Shown in pieces: positions 1 through 10,444 of a DNA stretch of 64,000 nucleotides. Position 1 is the first letter of the stretch. The number at the start of each line of letters is the position of its first letter. A program made the translations under genes and the position numbers. The DNA comes from Carboxylicivirga sediminis. GTDB taxonomy: Bacteria; Bacteroidota; Bacteroidia; Bacteroidales; Marinilabiliaceae. Under the pieces are notes generated by a model, which was not told the DNA's origin, ran no database searches, and worked only from the letters and a program-made list of their open reading frames with translations. The stretch lies in the NCBI RefSeq assembly GCF_018156225.1, contig NZ_JAGTAR010000001.1, positions 248,001-312,000 of the forward strand, given 5' to 3'.

Positions 1-2167
1 CGTTAAAGTTGTTACTCTTTTCCCAGGTTAAGTCAGGATTACCACGTGAGCTAAACACAACTGCTGCCTGACCACCTACATCTCTTACCACATACTGGTC
101 GTCGTAACCATACCAGGTACCAATGTTATCGTTACCTTGCGTACCGTAACTGGTTCTCAATTTCAGATTATTGACAAAAGAAATACCTTTCATAAAGTCC
201 TCTTCAGAGATGCGCCACGACGCACCTGCCGACCAGAAATTACCCCAGCGACTATCCGGGTGGAAAACAGACGAGCCATCGCGACGGAAGCTGGCCGACA
301 GATAATACTTATCTGACAAATCATACTCTACACGACTCAGGTACCCTTCCAATGCATACTCGCTATAACCCGATGTCAGGCTTCGGTATGATGATGCGTT
401 GGCAAACTCAGGATTCGATGGATCGAAAAAGTTAGCCATATTACCCGACAGGTTGTTGTTTTTATTGGTCTTGGTTTCGTGCCCTAATAAGGCTTTAATG
501 GTATGAGCGCCAAAAGACTTGCTGTAGTTCAACAACTGGTTAAAGTTGGTGGCTGTGTAACGTTGTGATGTTTTATAACCCAAACCGCCAGCAGCTGCTG
601 CATCGCCTCCAAGCGGCGTTAAAAAGCTGGAATAAGTATTAAAATACAAGTCATACGCCCCGTTTACGGTTAAGGTTAAACCCTCAATAATGTTAAAGTC
701 TACCGAGCCACGTAAATTAAAATTATCGGCTTTATTATCGTTGATATTGGCTTTAGTTGTAGCCACCGGGTTAGCCATGGTTCCAAACGGACGCCCTGTT
801 TGTTCACCATAATCATAAACAGGATTGCCATTGTGGTCCAGCTGTTTTTCGCCGGTATTTAAATCGTACATATACACCGGATAGATAGGTGCAACCATCT
901 GTGTAAACATAAAAACATTACCCTGGCTGGCTCCACTGGCCGAAACAGAGTTCTGTATGGTTCCGGTATAAGCCACATTACCTGATAATTTGAGCCACTT
1001 ATTAAAACGCTGATCCACCTGCAAACGTGCATTTAGGCGGTCAAACTCCGATCCGTCAACAATGCCTTTATCAGACAGGTAGCCAAATGAGGCGTAATAA
1101 GTTGAGCGCTCGGTACCACCACTAAAGCTCAGGTTATACTCTTCACGAATACCCGAGTTAAAAGGTTCTGTTTCCCACTCATTGCCCCATTTTTTATCGG
1201 TAGCTGCCGGATTAATGCGCCCGGTGAAAGGGTCAATCAATTCGTTATCAGCTACACCGCGATAGACGTTGTATCTTAAACTATTGGCGATTAAATCATT
1301 AGAAGCAGTAATCCCTGCCTGTGCATAGCCCAGATGCCCCAGGTAACTATTGCGCAAGCCTTCCCAGCTTAACTCGTAATACTCAGCCGGATTGGTAACA
1401 ATATCGTAATTAGGCACACCGCGCGTATTAACCCCATAACGCGAATCGAAGTTAATCCGGAAGTCGCCTGCTTTACCTTTTTTAGTAGTAATTAAAATTA
1501 CACCATTAGCTCCACGAGCACCATACATAGAGTTAGCTGCTGCGTCTTTTAGTACCGACAGGTTATCAATATCCTGAGAAGGTATTGAATTCAATGATCC
1601 TTCATATGGTACACCATCCAATATTATAAGTGGCTCCTTTGATGCTGAAATAGAACCTAAACCACGCACAATAATCTGCCCACCTGCCCCTGGCTGACCA
1701 GAGCTTTGCGTAATCTGCACACCTGCCAGGCTTCCTTCGAGTGACTTGGCGAGGTTGGCCGATTGCATTTTTGTCAAACTTTCGCCTTTAACCGTACTGG
1801 CGGCTCCGGTAAACGAACTCTTCTTGGTGGTTCCATAGGCCACAGCTATCACCTCATCCAACCCAATCATCTCATTTTCGAGGTAAATAGTATAATGATT
1901 GGCTTGACCAAGTGTAATGATTTGTGTTTGCATACCGATAAAGCTCACCTGAATACTGCTCACATCGGTCCCGATGGATAAGGTAAATGCCCCGTTCATA
2001 TCGGTAACGGTTCCCGTGGTTGTACCAGGTACCACCACTGTTACCCCTGGCATTCCAAAGTCGGATCCTTGCTCAAACACATTACCGGTAATGGTTCGTT
2101 CCTGCGCAAAGCCAACAGCTATACAGAAGGTAGTGAATACCCAAAATAATATTAATATCTTTTTCAT
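1..2167 (-). CDS. SusC/RagA-family TonB-dependent outer-membrane receptor (3' end outside window)
   Basis: About 722 N-terminal residues of a SusC-type receptor are visible; the gene runs off the left edge. The start ATG at 2167 gives a signal peptide (MKKILILFWVFTTFCIAVG, cleaved near FAQ). It is followed directly by a carboxypeptidase-regulatory-like beta-sandwich (about residues 25-100) and the TonB plug (about 115-230), with the family-typical segments LKDAAANSMYGARGANGVIL and VRGLGSI. The beta-barrel then begins. No STN secretin-like domain is present, so this copy is not built for FecR/sigma signalling, unlike the receptor at 18289-21615. SusC proteins form the outer-membrane channel of a SusCD pair that imports oligosaccharides or peptides; the SusD partner should lie to the left. 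The secreted protease gene lies just upstream on the same strand. The substrate cannot be told from this part. Confidence 0.95.
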   Translation of the reverse strand, partial: MKKILILFWVFTTFCIAVGFAQERTITGNVFEQGSDFGMPGVTVVVPGTTTGTVTDMNGAFTLSIGTDVSSIQVSFIGMQTQIITLGQANHYTIYLENEMIGLDEVIAVAYGTTKKSSFTGAASTVKGESLTKMQSANLAKSLEGSLAGVQITQSSGQPGAGGQIIVRGLGSISASKEPLIILDGVPYEGSLNSIPSQDIDNLSVLKDAAANSMYGARGANGVILITTKKGKAGDFRINFDSRYGVNTRGVPNYDIVTNPAEYYELSWEGLRNSYLGHLGYAQAGITASNDLIANSLRYNVYRGVADNELIDPFTGRINPAATDKKWGNEWETEPFNSGIREEYNLSFSGGTERSTYYASFGYLSDKGIVDGSEFDRLNARLQVDQRFNKWLKLSGNVAYTGTIQNSVSASGASQGNVFMFTQMVAPIYPVYMYDLNTGEKQLDHNGNPVYDYGEQTGRPFGTMANPVATTKANINDNKADNFNLRGSVDFNIIEGLTLTVNGAYDLYFNTYSSFLTPLGGDAAAAGGLGYKTSQRYTATNFNQLLNYSKSFGAHTIKALLGHETKTNKNNNLSGNMANFFDPSNPEFANASSYRSLTSGYSEYALEGYLSRVEYDLSDKYYLSASFRRDGSSVFHPDSRWGNFWSAGASWRISEEDFMKGISFVNNLKLRTSYGTQGNDNIGTWYGYDDQYVVRDVGGQAAVVFSSRGNPDLTWEKSNNFN

Positions 2168-2275
2168 CTGTTTATATTTATCGTCTATGGTCAGAAGAAA
2201 CGTCGATGCATCTTAAGCATCTGCATCTCTACAAATGAGTAAAGAGACATAGTTATTTATACTGCCATAGATTAT

Positions 2276-2305
2276 AAATATGCATCCCTTGCGGGATGCA
2301 TATTT
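2276..2305 (-). terminator. Hairpin terminator after the subtilase gene
   Basis: A perfect 13-bp stem (2276-2288 with 2293-2305) closes a 4-nt loop just behind the protease stop codon and before the SusC start. The T tract on the minus strand is short, so read-through into the SusC gene is possible. Confidence 0.6.
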
Positions 2306-2312
2306 TAGATCG

Positions 2313-5300
2313 CTATAGTTTTGTAAACTTTTTGATAACTGACAGTTCGTCTGAAGATAACTCCAGCATATAAAGCCCTTTTCTCAATGAAGACACTTCA
2401 ATGTTAGTATTCAGACTACCAGCACGAATGATACCATTCTTAACAGACTCACCAGTCACTGACAAAATTCTGTAGTTAAGCTCTTCTGACAGTACCATGT
2501 TTGAATTGATAGTGAGTACATCGCTTACCGGGTTTGGATAAATACCTATTTGTGCATCTTCCACATCATCAATACCAACGCGTACTACCAGATCAATGGT
2601 TGCCTCAGACACCAGGCGGGCACCATGCGGATCTTCTGAAAGAATTGTAAGCGTTGTTACTCCTAATTCCAGTGGCTTAATGATTAAACCATTACCGCTA
2701 TGGTACATCTCAACTTTATCATTATCCTTAGTAACAGTATACGTTACGGCCTCACCATCAGGGTCAGCAATGTACTCGGATAAATCAATAGTGTACTGCA
2801 AGTGCTTATCCACCTCATATCTGAAATACAAATCCTGTATTTCAACAGGAGCCCTGTTCACATTATTAATACGAACAATAAAGGTGTACTTATTAATAAG
2901 CCCTTTAGAATCCTCTCCTTCAACCACCACACGGTATAGCCCTGCACTATTATAGTCAGGTGCAAAATGCAGCTTCATATTCTGCCCATCGAATTCACCG
3001 CTCACAAACGGATAGTCATCTGCCAAACGCAAGGTGTACTCCAGTCCACCTAAGTGAGAAGCGTATAAGATGAAATCAAAGGTTTCGTTCTCGTCCAGCT
3101 CAATAACAAAATTCTGATCGATGCCATACGTTGGTCCGTTGTTCTTAATCAACTCAGCGGCAACTCGCGCCTGCTTGTTTTTGGGATCGTTGGATTGAAT
3201 GTAAACCTTTGCTTTGTTGGTGGTATTGAATACCCTTGAGCCAAACAGCTCGAAATCAATATCCATCGACTCTCCAGGAGCAACTGTACCTTCCCATACT
3301 GATGGCACTAACCATTCAGGACTGATTTTTTCTGTTTCAATGGCTTTGATCATCCAGCCAATTTCTGGTACTCCCAGTTCTGAAACACCCCTGTATATAA
3401 CACCCTTCGAACCAAACAGGTTACCTTCCTCATCTTCAGGAGCAATACGTCCAAGTGCTGCAGGCGATATCATCTCCTGAGCATATATGATACGGATATA
3501 GAAGGTTTCTCCCCCATGAATCATAACTGGCTTCTCCAGTTCTACTAGTTCTTTAACTGTTTGGTTGTTGTAAAGTGGTTTGTCGTAGCTATAGTTAATG
3601 CGCTGGCTGTAAATCAGACCTGTCTTCAGGAAATCATCATCTCCGGCAAACACCTGTACGGTATAGTAGCTCTCCAACGTATTACGGTATGTATAGTAAT
3701 GCTCCAGCTGACTAAAACAGAAGCCATCCTCGGGTGCCACCAGTCGGGTAACAGTATGCACTTCGGCATCAGGTGTTCCCCAGCCAAAGGTATGTAACAC
3801 TTCATCATCAAGCAGCTGCGTTAAAACCCGGCTCTCATTGCTGGCTTTGAGTCGCTTAGACTTTAATTTACCGGCAGTTTCCAGCTGTGCATTATATTCT
3901 GCTGAATTATCAGAATAAGTACTTACATTATCAGTTGCATAAGTATCTGACAATGACAAATAAATGTACTCATAGTTAATGTCCAAAGAAAAACGCAAGT
4001 CGTATTTTCCATCTACATTGCTGATATTAAGCGTTTCGTTACCAATAAATGAATCATCAAGTGCATAAGCTGTAATAGCATCCTTGTCCAGTTTCATATC
4101 AGGTGCTTCAACCTGTGAGGCTTTAAAGGCGATTCGTATCTTATGTTCCTCGGCTATATCTGACTCCAGCAGGGCGTCTTTCTCAGCAATTGTGAGGTCT
4201 TTAACAGCCTCAAAATCTACCAACACAATTTCACCAGACAGGTCCTTGATGATTGTTGGTGAATTGAACAAATAAACCCAGCCATCCAGTTTTCCTTTGG
4301 CGGGAATCAACAATGGCATTTCTTCCTGACCTGTTGGCCCCCAATAAATATGAGGAAGAAATTGTACGTCAGTGTAGACATAATCGAAGTCACCCATTCG
4401 CCCTGATACCAAAGCATTAAAGTTTACCCTCAGATCATCACCTTGCCCCAATCCATTAGCGAAAATTTTTCCAATTCTAAAAGCCTTAGTACCATTGTTA
4501 ATGAATTCAAAATCCAGCACCCAGCTTTCATCATCTGGATCATGTGGGCTATTAATTTTTTCGTAGTCTACAACAAATATCTCACCCATATCAACTGTTT
4601 CCGGAATATCTAAATCGATATTACCATCTACATACAGGTTAAATGGTACTTCGTAAAGACCATTGGCCACTGTATTGTTTATGATCGTTACCGTTTCGGT
4701 ATACTCTCCTGCATAAATATTGGTCGCATCCGCTACGAAATTATGTGTCGCACTTTCACCCGGATTAAGAATTTTCTTCTCAAACGGATAGAATTCAATA
4801 GCCGTATCATCATTGATATAAGTCGAATTGAATGCTACTGTTATACCATCTGTTCCTGTTTCATTTTCAATACCAATAGCTGATACACCCGGTGCCATTG
4901 AGAAGAGCTCATCATTAAAGTTATACTGGAACTTAAATGAACCATCCTGACGGAAAATAACCTGCCATGATATAGGTCCTGTTGACATACCAAATCCATC
5001 AGTAAAACCTTGATATTGAACTACAAATTCTTCATCAAAAGCCTGGTAATAAACACCCGCATTTTTATCATTGTACAAATCATTGTATACAAAACCAAAC
5101 ATTGGTGCAATCAGGTTGTTGGGACCGTCTTCAGATGGTACCATAATGCCACCTCTGGTATAAGCCTCTTCATATTCGGTAAATGATATCACACCACAAT
5201 AACCGACATGCATAGTATTATAGTCATTACCATAATAGTTAAAGGTCCAAGGTAACTCAACAGTATTCCAGAAGTCATTCTGGGTAGCTAAATCCATTGA

Positions 5301-8300
5301 TTTGAGCTTGGTTCCGGTAGTAGAAATATCGAACCACTCGTAATGCACATTTGGATTACTTTTCTGATGAAACGCCTGATACTGAAAATCCTTAATAGTT
5401 GTGCCTGACTTAAGTGCAGGCTCATCCAAATGCACCAAGCTTGTGCCTTTAATACCGTACTCCAATACATTTAGACCACTGTTGGTTACTGTTAATGAGG
5501 CAGATGCTTTTTCACCCGACATCACATTAACATCAACACTTGTTTTATCTGTCGAGATAAGTGGTGCATCAATTATTGTACTTGTCAACGGTATTGTAAT
5601 CACTTCCGTATCATTAAACGTTATTTGCAACTCTGCTTCGTATGTACCAACTAGATCAGATACAGCCTTCACTACAAATGTTTCAATCACCTCAGGTTTT
5701 AACTCGTATGGGAAAGTTTGTTCCGTAATTAGTTCAAACTTATCGGCATTTGTGCCAGCGATAACAATATCTGTTATCATACCTGGTGCACGCCCATCAT
5801 TTCTAATTAATAGGTTCTGCATGAGGGTACTCAACTGATAATTCTCTCCAAAATCGAAAGAAGTAGCATCTGTTTTCAGGTCAGGCTCACCCCCTGCTGT
5901 CACATTGATATCGGCTCTGAAATTAAAGAATGGCTTACCGGGTTCATTAGTTAACACAGGCAAGTATTCAGTGTACATTTCTTCATTCAGAATATCGGTT
6001 GACATGGTGTAGTTAATATCAACCGATTCGCCTTTAAGTAATACCCCAGCCGGCTCGCTTACCGATTTAAACAATCCTAAGCCTGGGTTAATAAACTTGA
6101 TGACAGTGCCTTGGTTAATGGTAGTTTGTCTTGCTTGAAAATAATTCCCAATAATGGCATCGTTCTGCTCATTATCGTGCGCCCAAACTGACCACCATTT
6201 TGTATTTGTAAAACCATCCAAATCATGGTAACGAACTTCCATGTTACCATTGCGGAATAATACCAGCTGGAAAACAAGTTTATGCTGATTAATCGTTAAG
6301 TCTTCCTCATTTAAGCTGCCCATTGGCATATCCTGGTATTGTACCACAAAGCGATCGCCAAAATCCTGATAGTAGATGGTACTATTAATATTCGGGTCAA
6401 ACATAAATGGTTCGCCAAGACCACAAAATGCGCGTGTTGGACTATATTCATTCAAAGGAGCCATTGGAAACTGGTTAAACGCACCATCCTTTGTGAAGGC
6501 CAGCAAGCCAAAAGGTGAGATATACACTTTGCGTTCAGTTTTTCCGAAGAATGGAAATCCGAAGCTTAGCTCCACCTCATGAACACGTCTAACATCATTA
6601 TGATGCCCGGTCAGATCCGGAGCTACACTACCCGTTGTTGATATTTCATCCCAGTCACCCCAAGATTTCTCCTCACTGAAATAGCCAAACTGACTAACAT
6701 TGGCTTCCACATCTTCAAAGTCACCAGGTTTATTGGCAAACTTAGGCATGTAATAGTGCAATGGGTAATCTCCATCATTCTGAATGGTGAATGTTCCACT
6801 TAACTCGTCACCAATGGTCACATTATCAAAAGTCTCAGACTCGGGCAATAATGTGCCTACCGGAGGATTAATCGCATAACCGGTTACTTTAATCGTATAT
6901 TCTTCTGTGCCATTACTATTGTAAAAACGAATGTAGTTATCAAAAACACCAGGTGTACTTGGCTTATAGCCTAAATTAAAGTAAACAGAAGATAATGCTT
7001 CAATTGTTTTAGGGGACGAATACGAGCTTGAGCTCCCATTAAATAATATCTCCTTAGTGTTGCCACCTCGCTCGCTACGATTTAAAACAAAATTACCTAG
7101 TCCGGTATTGGTAATGTATGCTTCAATATGCTTCTCTTTACCAATAACTACCCTTCCAAAATCAATTAACGTAGTACCTGAAATTACAGGTTGATGACCA
7201 TCAATGATTGTCGTCATTCGGTAACTCAGCAACTCATTGTTATGATCATTTGTAGTCGTATTAATATTAAAATGGTAGGTTCCATTAATAATGTTACTGG
7301 CGTCAATATCATACATTATAGTTTCATCTCCATCTGCCAATATGCGTCCTTCATCCTGTTGCAGAGTAACAAAGGTGTTGGCAGGTGACAGATAGCTAAT
7401 GGCCTCTACCATAAAGGAAAAACCGTCCATATACACATCAGCCAGAGAATTCCATGATTGTCCGCGATTTGAACTGTAGTAGCAATTCTCTCTTCCCCAT
7501 CCTTTGTCTTTCTCAAAAGCAATAGCTAATGGATATTTATGTCCGGTTGGCGGATGAATTACTACCCAGAAGTAACTGCCCTCTTCAAAAAACAATTGTG
7601 TATTTAAAGCATGCTTATAGGTATGGTTTAATGTATTCTCTTTTAATGCCTGACGATGACGTAGCTTTGCCGAGTGAATATCACGCCCCTCAAATATCTC
7701 CAATAGAATCTCCTCGTTCGCATCTAACTCAACATTAAGGCGGGTAGCTATATGCGTCAGGTTAAAACCATAACCAGGTTCTGTATTAGTACCTGTCTGC
7801 ACGCGGTAGCGTGTTGCCGAAGAGCTGGGATCTTCAGGAGAAGCTTCGCCAATATAATAATATGAGGATGCATTTAAATACCCTTTAAATAGAGCCGTAT
7901 CGGGCACTTGATTATATTCAACAACAGTTTGGTATGGTGATGCCGCAAATACTGAAGGTTTAGTGCCTGAGCTGAAGACTGTGGCTCCTTTTAACCCTGG
8001 TAATGGTTCACTCCACTCCTTATCTGTTGTAAAATCGATATTAGTCAGCCAGTTAAGGATGCCTTCGCCCTTGTTATATAATTTAAATTGTCCTGATGCC
8101 TTTGCTGACACATTTGCGTCAATCATATGCTCAACCGTATGCTGATCAGGATATGTATAATCCACCTCTAATACAGCCTCCGGTCCGGCGGTTGTTTGTC
8201 CATCAACTAAATTTGACAAAAGGGATTTGTTTCCCCACTTATCAACCGACACCACGCCCACGTAATAGTGAGTTAATGGCTGCAGGTTATCTAATTCATA

Positions 8301-10067
8301 TGTGGCTAGTTCATCTACCACATCTTGTTTAGCTGCAATTGTTTTTCTCGAAACCATCCCTAAGTTACTATCAGAGAATGGCTGCTCGGAATAATAGATC
8401 TCATATGATTGCGGAGCACGCCCATAGCCTGTAGCAGGCACTGAAAACTCAAGCATGAACAAATCCTGACTGGCTACATTAATAGCTAAATTAGTAATAG
8501 CTGCAGGACCGGCATTCGTTTTTTCATCAAGTGCATAAAGTGCATTAATCAAACCTTTACCTAACTTATTATAATGCTTATGGTCTTCTGGAAATTCCCC
8601 ATAGATATTATCTACCGAACCTTCCAGAATCGAAAATAGCTCTTTATTGGTCAGGCCTTTATTTTTCATGTGCGAAACCACCAATGCCGCTACTCCTGAA
8701 ACATGAGGCGTAGCCATACTCGTACCTTCGAGCCAACCGTATGAATCAACAACAGTACTAAAAATTCCATGGTGCATCGGATACTCTTCTTCCTCCGGCG
8801 TTAGTAACTCATCATTATCCATATCCCCACCAGGAGCAGAAATATTGATCCAGTTACCATAATTGGAGTAGCCAGCTTTCTCTTCTTTATAATGAATGGC
8901 AGCTACTGTTAACACCTCAGATAGATATCCCGGATACAGCTCATCATCCATATTAGAATTACCTGCTGCAAAGATGACAATTCCTCCCTTTAATGGACTA
9001 CCAGCATATCCCCCAGCTTCCTCAATAAAATAGCGAATACCTGCTTCTACAGCTTCTTCTCTAACACCTGGATTAGGATACCCCCAACTATTTTGAGAAA
9101 TAACAGCTCCATTATCGGCTGCATATACAAATGAGTTGGCAATTCCACCCTGGCTATTTCCATCAAAAATCTGGCAACTCATCAAACGTACACCATCGTC
9201 ACTACCCGAACCACCAGCAATACCAGCTATACCAACCCCGTTGTTATTGACTGCCCCAATGGTTCCGGCTACGTGAGTGCCATGGTTGCCACCACTGATA
9301 TAGCCTGTGTTAGATGCAAAGTTATAACCGTATTTATCGTCGACATAACCATTAAAATCACTGTCCTTTCCTTCTGTACCATTTATTTCCGACTCGTTTC
9401 TCCAGATATTAGCTTCCAAATCAGGGTGCCTGATATCAATTCCCTGATCATGAACTGAGACAACAACCGAGCGGTCACCTGTATTCTTCTTCCAGGCCTC
9501 AAATAAGTTAATATGTGCCAGATCGAAACGATCTAATAAACCGGTTGGTGCATAGTGGTAACATTGCTCCAAATAAGGATCATCAAATATAAACTCATTG
9601 TTTGTTGCCTTTAGTTTTGAACTGGATTTACCTGTCTCATATGGCACAAACTTATATGTGTGCAGACTTTTCTCTCTTATCTTCTCGGCGCTTTCAATCA
9701 CTGCCAAGCTGGCAAATGAGCTAACAACCTCATTTAATTCTGCTTCCGATGAATAATCAATTTCATACCACAGGTGTAAACCGTGCTTGCGATGCTTAGC
9801 ATCATGTTGCTCACTGTAAGGAAACACACGACGCATTTTCGTGGCGCGATAGTGTGTTAGTGCATTATCCATTTCAACAATACCCACCTTAGGTGTATCA
9901 CCTGATGTGGAGGCTGATTTTAGCATTACCAGCTCAACCTCGGGTTTGACTTTTACCCGAAAAGTTCCTTGCAGGTGCCCCTCTTTAAATAACTGCTGTG
10001 CGTTAGTAGCTAAAGCAGTGATTAAAAAGATAAGTCCTACTAAATAGTACTTTAGAATTTTGCTCAT
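2313..10067 (-). CDS. Giant secreted S8 subtilisin-family protease with T9SS sorting domain
   Basis: A 2584-residue secreted serine protease. A signal peptide (residues 1-24, ending NAQ) is followed by a pro-region and a subtilase domain (about 195-480). Catalytic Asp207 lies in SVHDQG, His262 in NHGTHVAG, the oxyanion Asn370 in FAAGN and Ser450 in GTSMATPH, so the enzyme looks active. A fibronectin-III-like domain follows (about 505-610), then a long series of beta-sandwich modules. Two of these are divergent copies of one module (about 1125-1290 and 1575-1750). An Ig/cadherin-like domain lies near 2400-2490. The last about 80 residues are a type A Por secretion sorting domain (IGIYPNPVSDVLTI to the basic end KKFTKL), so export is by the type IX system and the mature protein is probably anchored at or released from the cell surface. 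The substrate is unknown; the downstream SusC gene suggests possible peptide scavenging, which is inference. Confidence 0.93.
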   Translation of the reverse strand: MSKILKYYLVGLIFLITALATNAQQLFKEGHLQGTFRVKVKPEVELVMLKSASTSGDTPKVGIVEMDNALTHYRATKMRRVFPYSEQHDAKHRKHGLHLWYEIDYSSEAELNEVVSSFASLAVIESAEKIREKSLHTYKFVPYETGKSSSKLKATNNEFIFDDPYLEQCYHYAPTGLLDRFDLAHINLFEAWKKNTGDRSVVVSVHDQGIDIRHPDLEANIWRNESEINGTEGKDSDFNGYVDDKYGYNFASNTGYISGGNHGTHVAGTIGAVNNNGVGIAGIAGGSGSDDGVRLMSCQIFDGNSQGGIANSFVYAADNGAVISQNSWGYPNPGVREEAVEAGIRYFIEEAGGYAGSPLKGGIVIFAAGNSNMDDELYPGYLSEVLTVAAIHYKEEKAGYSNYGNWINISAPGGDMDNDELLTPEEEEYPMHHGIFSTVVDSYGWLEGTSMATPHVSGVAALVVSHMKNKGLTNKELFSILEGSVDNIYGEFPEDHKHYNKLGKGLINALYALDEKTNAGPAAITNLAINVASQDLFMLEFSVPATGYGRAPQSYEIYYSEQPFSDSNLGMVSRKTIAAKQDVVDELATYELDNLQPLTHYYVGVVSVDKWGNKSLLSNLVDGQTTAGPEAVLEVDYTYPDQHTVEHMIDANVSAKASGQFKLYNKGEGILNWLTNIDFTTDKEWSEPLPGLKGATVFSSGTKPSVFAASPYQTVVEYNQVPDTALFKGYLNASSYYYIGEASPEDPSSSATRYRVQTGTNTEPGYGFNLTHIATRLNVELDANEEILLEIFEGRDIHSAKLRHRQALKENTLNHTYKHALNTQLFFEEGSYFWVVIHPPTGHKYPLAIAFEKDKGWGRENCYYSSNRGQSWNSLADVYMDGFSFMVEAISYLSPANTFVTLQQDEGRILADGDETIMYDIDASNIINGTYHFNINTTTNDHNNELLSYRMTTIIDGHQPVISGTTLIDFGRVVIGKEKHIEAYITNTGLGNFVLNRSERGGNTKEILFNGSSSSYSSPKTIEALSSVYFNLGYKPSTPGVFDNYIRFYNSNGTEEYTIKVTGYAINPPVGTLLPESETFDNVTIGDELSGTFTIQNDGDYPLHYYMPKFANKPGDFEDVEANVSQFGYFSEEKSWGDWDEISTTGSVAPDLTGHHNDVRRVHEVELSFGFPFFGKTERKVYISPFGLLAFTKDGAFNQFPMAPLNEYSPTRAFCGLGEPFMFDPNINSTIYYQDFGDRFVVQYQDMPMGSLNEEDLTINQHKLVFQLVLFRNGNMEVRYHDLDGFTNTKWWSVWAHDNEQNDAIIGNYFQARQTTINQGTVIKFINPGLGLFKSVSEPAGVLLKGESVDINYTMSTDILNEEMYTEYLPVLTNEPGKPFFNFRADINVTAGGEPDLKTDATSFDFGENYQLSTLMQNLLIRNDGRAPGMITDIVIAGTNADKFELITEQTFPYELKPEVIETFVVKAVSDLVGTYEAELQITFNDTEVITIPLTSTIIDAPLISTDKTSVDVNVMSGEKASASLTVTNSGLNVLEYGIKGTSLVHLDEPALKSGTTIKDFQYQAFHQKSNPNVHYEWFDISTTGTKLKSMDLATQNDFWNTVELPWTFNYYGNDYNTMHVGYCGVISFTEYEEAYTRGGIMVPSEDGPNNLIAPMFGFVYNDLYNDKNAGVYYQAFDEEFVVQYQGFTDGFGMSTGPISWQVIFRQDGSFKFQYNFNDELFSMAPGVSAIGIENETGTDGITVAFNSTYINDDTAIEFYPFEKKILNPGESATHNFVADATNIYAGEYTETVTIINNTVANGLYEVPFNLYVDGNIDLDIPETVDMGEIFVVDYEKINSPHDPDDESWVLDFEFINNGTKAFRIGKIFANGLGQGDDLRVNFNALVSGRMGDFDYVYTDVQFLPHIYWGPTGQEEMPLLIPAKGKLDGWVYLFNSPTIIKDLSGEIVLVDFEAVKDLTIAEKDALLESDIAEEHKIRIAFKASQVEAPDMKLDKDAITAYALDDSFIGNETLNISNVDGKYDLRFSLDINYEYIYLSLSDTYATDNVSTYSDNSAEYNAQLETAGKLKSKRLKASNESRVLTQLLDDEVLHTFGWGTPDAEVHTVTRLVAPEDGFCFSQLEHYYTYRNTLESYYTVQVFAGDDDFLKTGLIYSQRINYSYDKPLYNNQTVKELVELEKPVMIHGGETFYIRIIYAQEMISPAALGRIAPEDEEGNLFGSKGVIYRGVSELGVPEIGWMIKAIETEKISPEWLVPSVWEGTVAPGESMDIDFELFGSRVFNTTNKAKVYIQSNDPKNKQARVAAELIKNNGPTYGIDQNFVIELDENETFDFILYASHLGGLEYTLRLADDYPFVSGEFDGQNMKLHFAPDYNSAGLYRVVVEGEDSKGLINKYTFIVRINNVNRAPVEIQDLYFRYEVDKHLQYTIDLSEYIADPDGEAVTYTVTKDNDKVEMYHSGNGLIIKPLELGVTTLTILSEDPHGARLVSEATIDLVVRVGIDDVEDAQIGIYPNPVSDVLTINSNMVLSEELNYRILSVTGESVKNGIIRAGSLNTNIEVSSLRKGLYMLELSSDELSVIKKFTKL

Positions 10068-10444
10068 TTTTGCATAATTTTGAATAAACGTTGATTAAGT
10101 ATAGATTCGATTCCCAAATAGTTTTGACACTAATCGGATACGCTTAAAGTACCTCGAATAGCTAGCTACAAAAGAGGCTTAATGGGAGGGGAAACCAAAG
10201 AAACAGACCATAGGAGAACCTCACAAAGCTTCAATAAAACCTCAGCATATCTTATTATCAAATTCAAAACAACCTCTCTACCCAAATTTTATTACATTGA
10301 TTATTAGGATACATCAACCTCTCATTTTTGACTTACCTTGAAATATGCCCTGCTGTTAATAAAAATGAGTTCCCTAAGAACAATTGGTCATGTTCTAGTA
10401 CTTTTGGGTAAACAAACCTATGCACCAAAAACCAATTCGTACTT
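10068..10444. other. Divergent intergenic region
   Basis: A 377-bp AT-rich region between the protease gene (minus) and the TPR regulator (plus). Apart from one plus-strand TAnnTTTG box at 10399-10406, no clear promoter, repeat or small gene was found. No convincing minus-strand promoter for the protease could be placed. Confidence 0.5.
10399..10406 (+). promoter_or_regulatory. Candidate -7 box (TACTTTTG) for the TPR regulator
   Basis: TACTTTTG matches the Bacteroidota -7 consensus TAnnTTTG and lies 38 bp before the ATG. No good -33 TTTG is found at the usual spacing, so support is limited. Confidence 0.35.

Noticed and set aside
5401-5838. Open frame of 145 codons on the plus strand
   Set aside because: Antisense to the giant subtilase gene; composition reflects the opposite-strand coding pattern.
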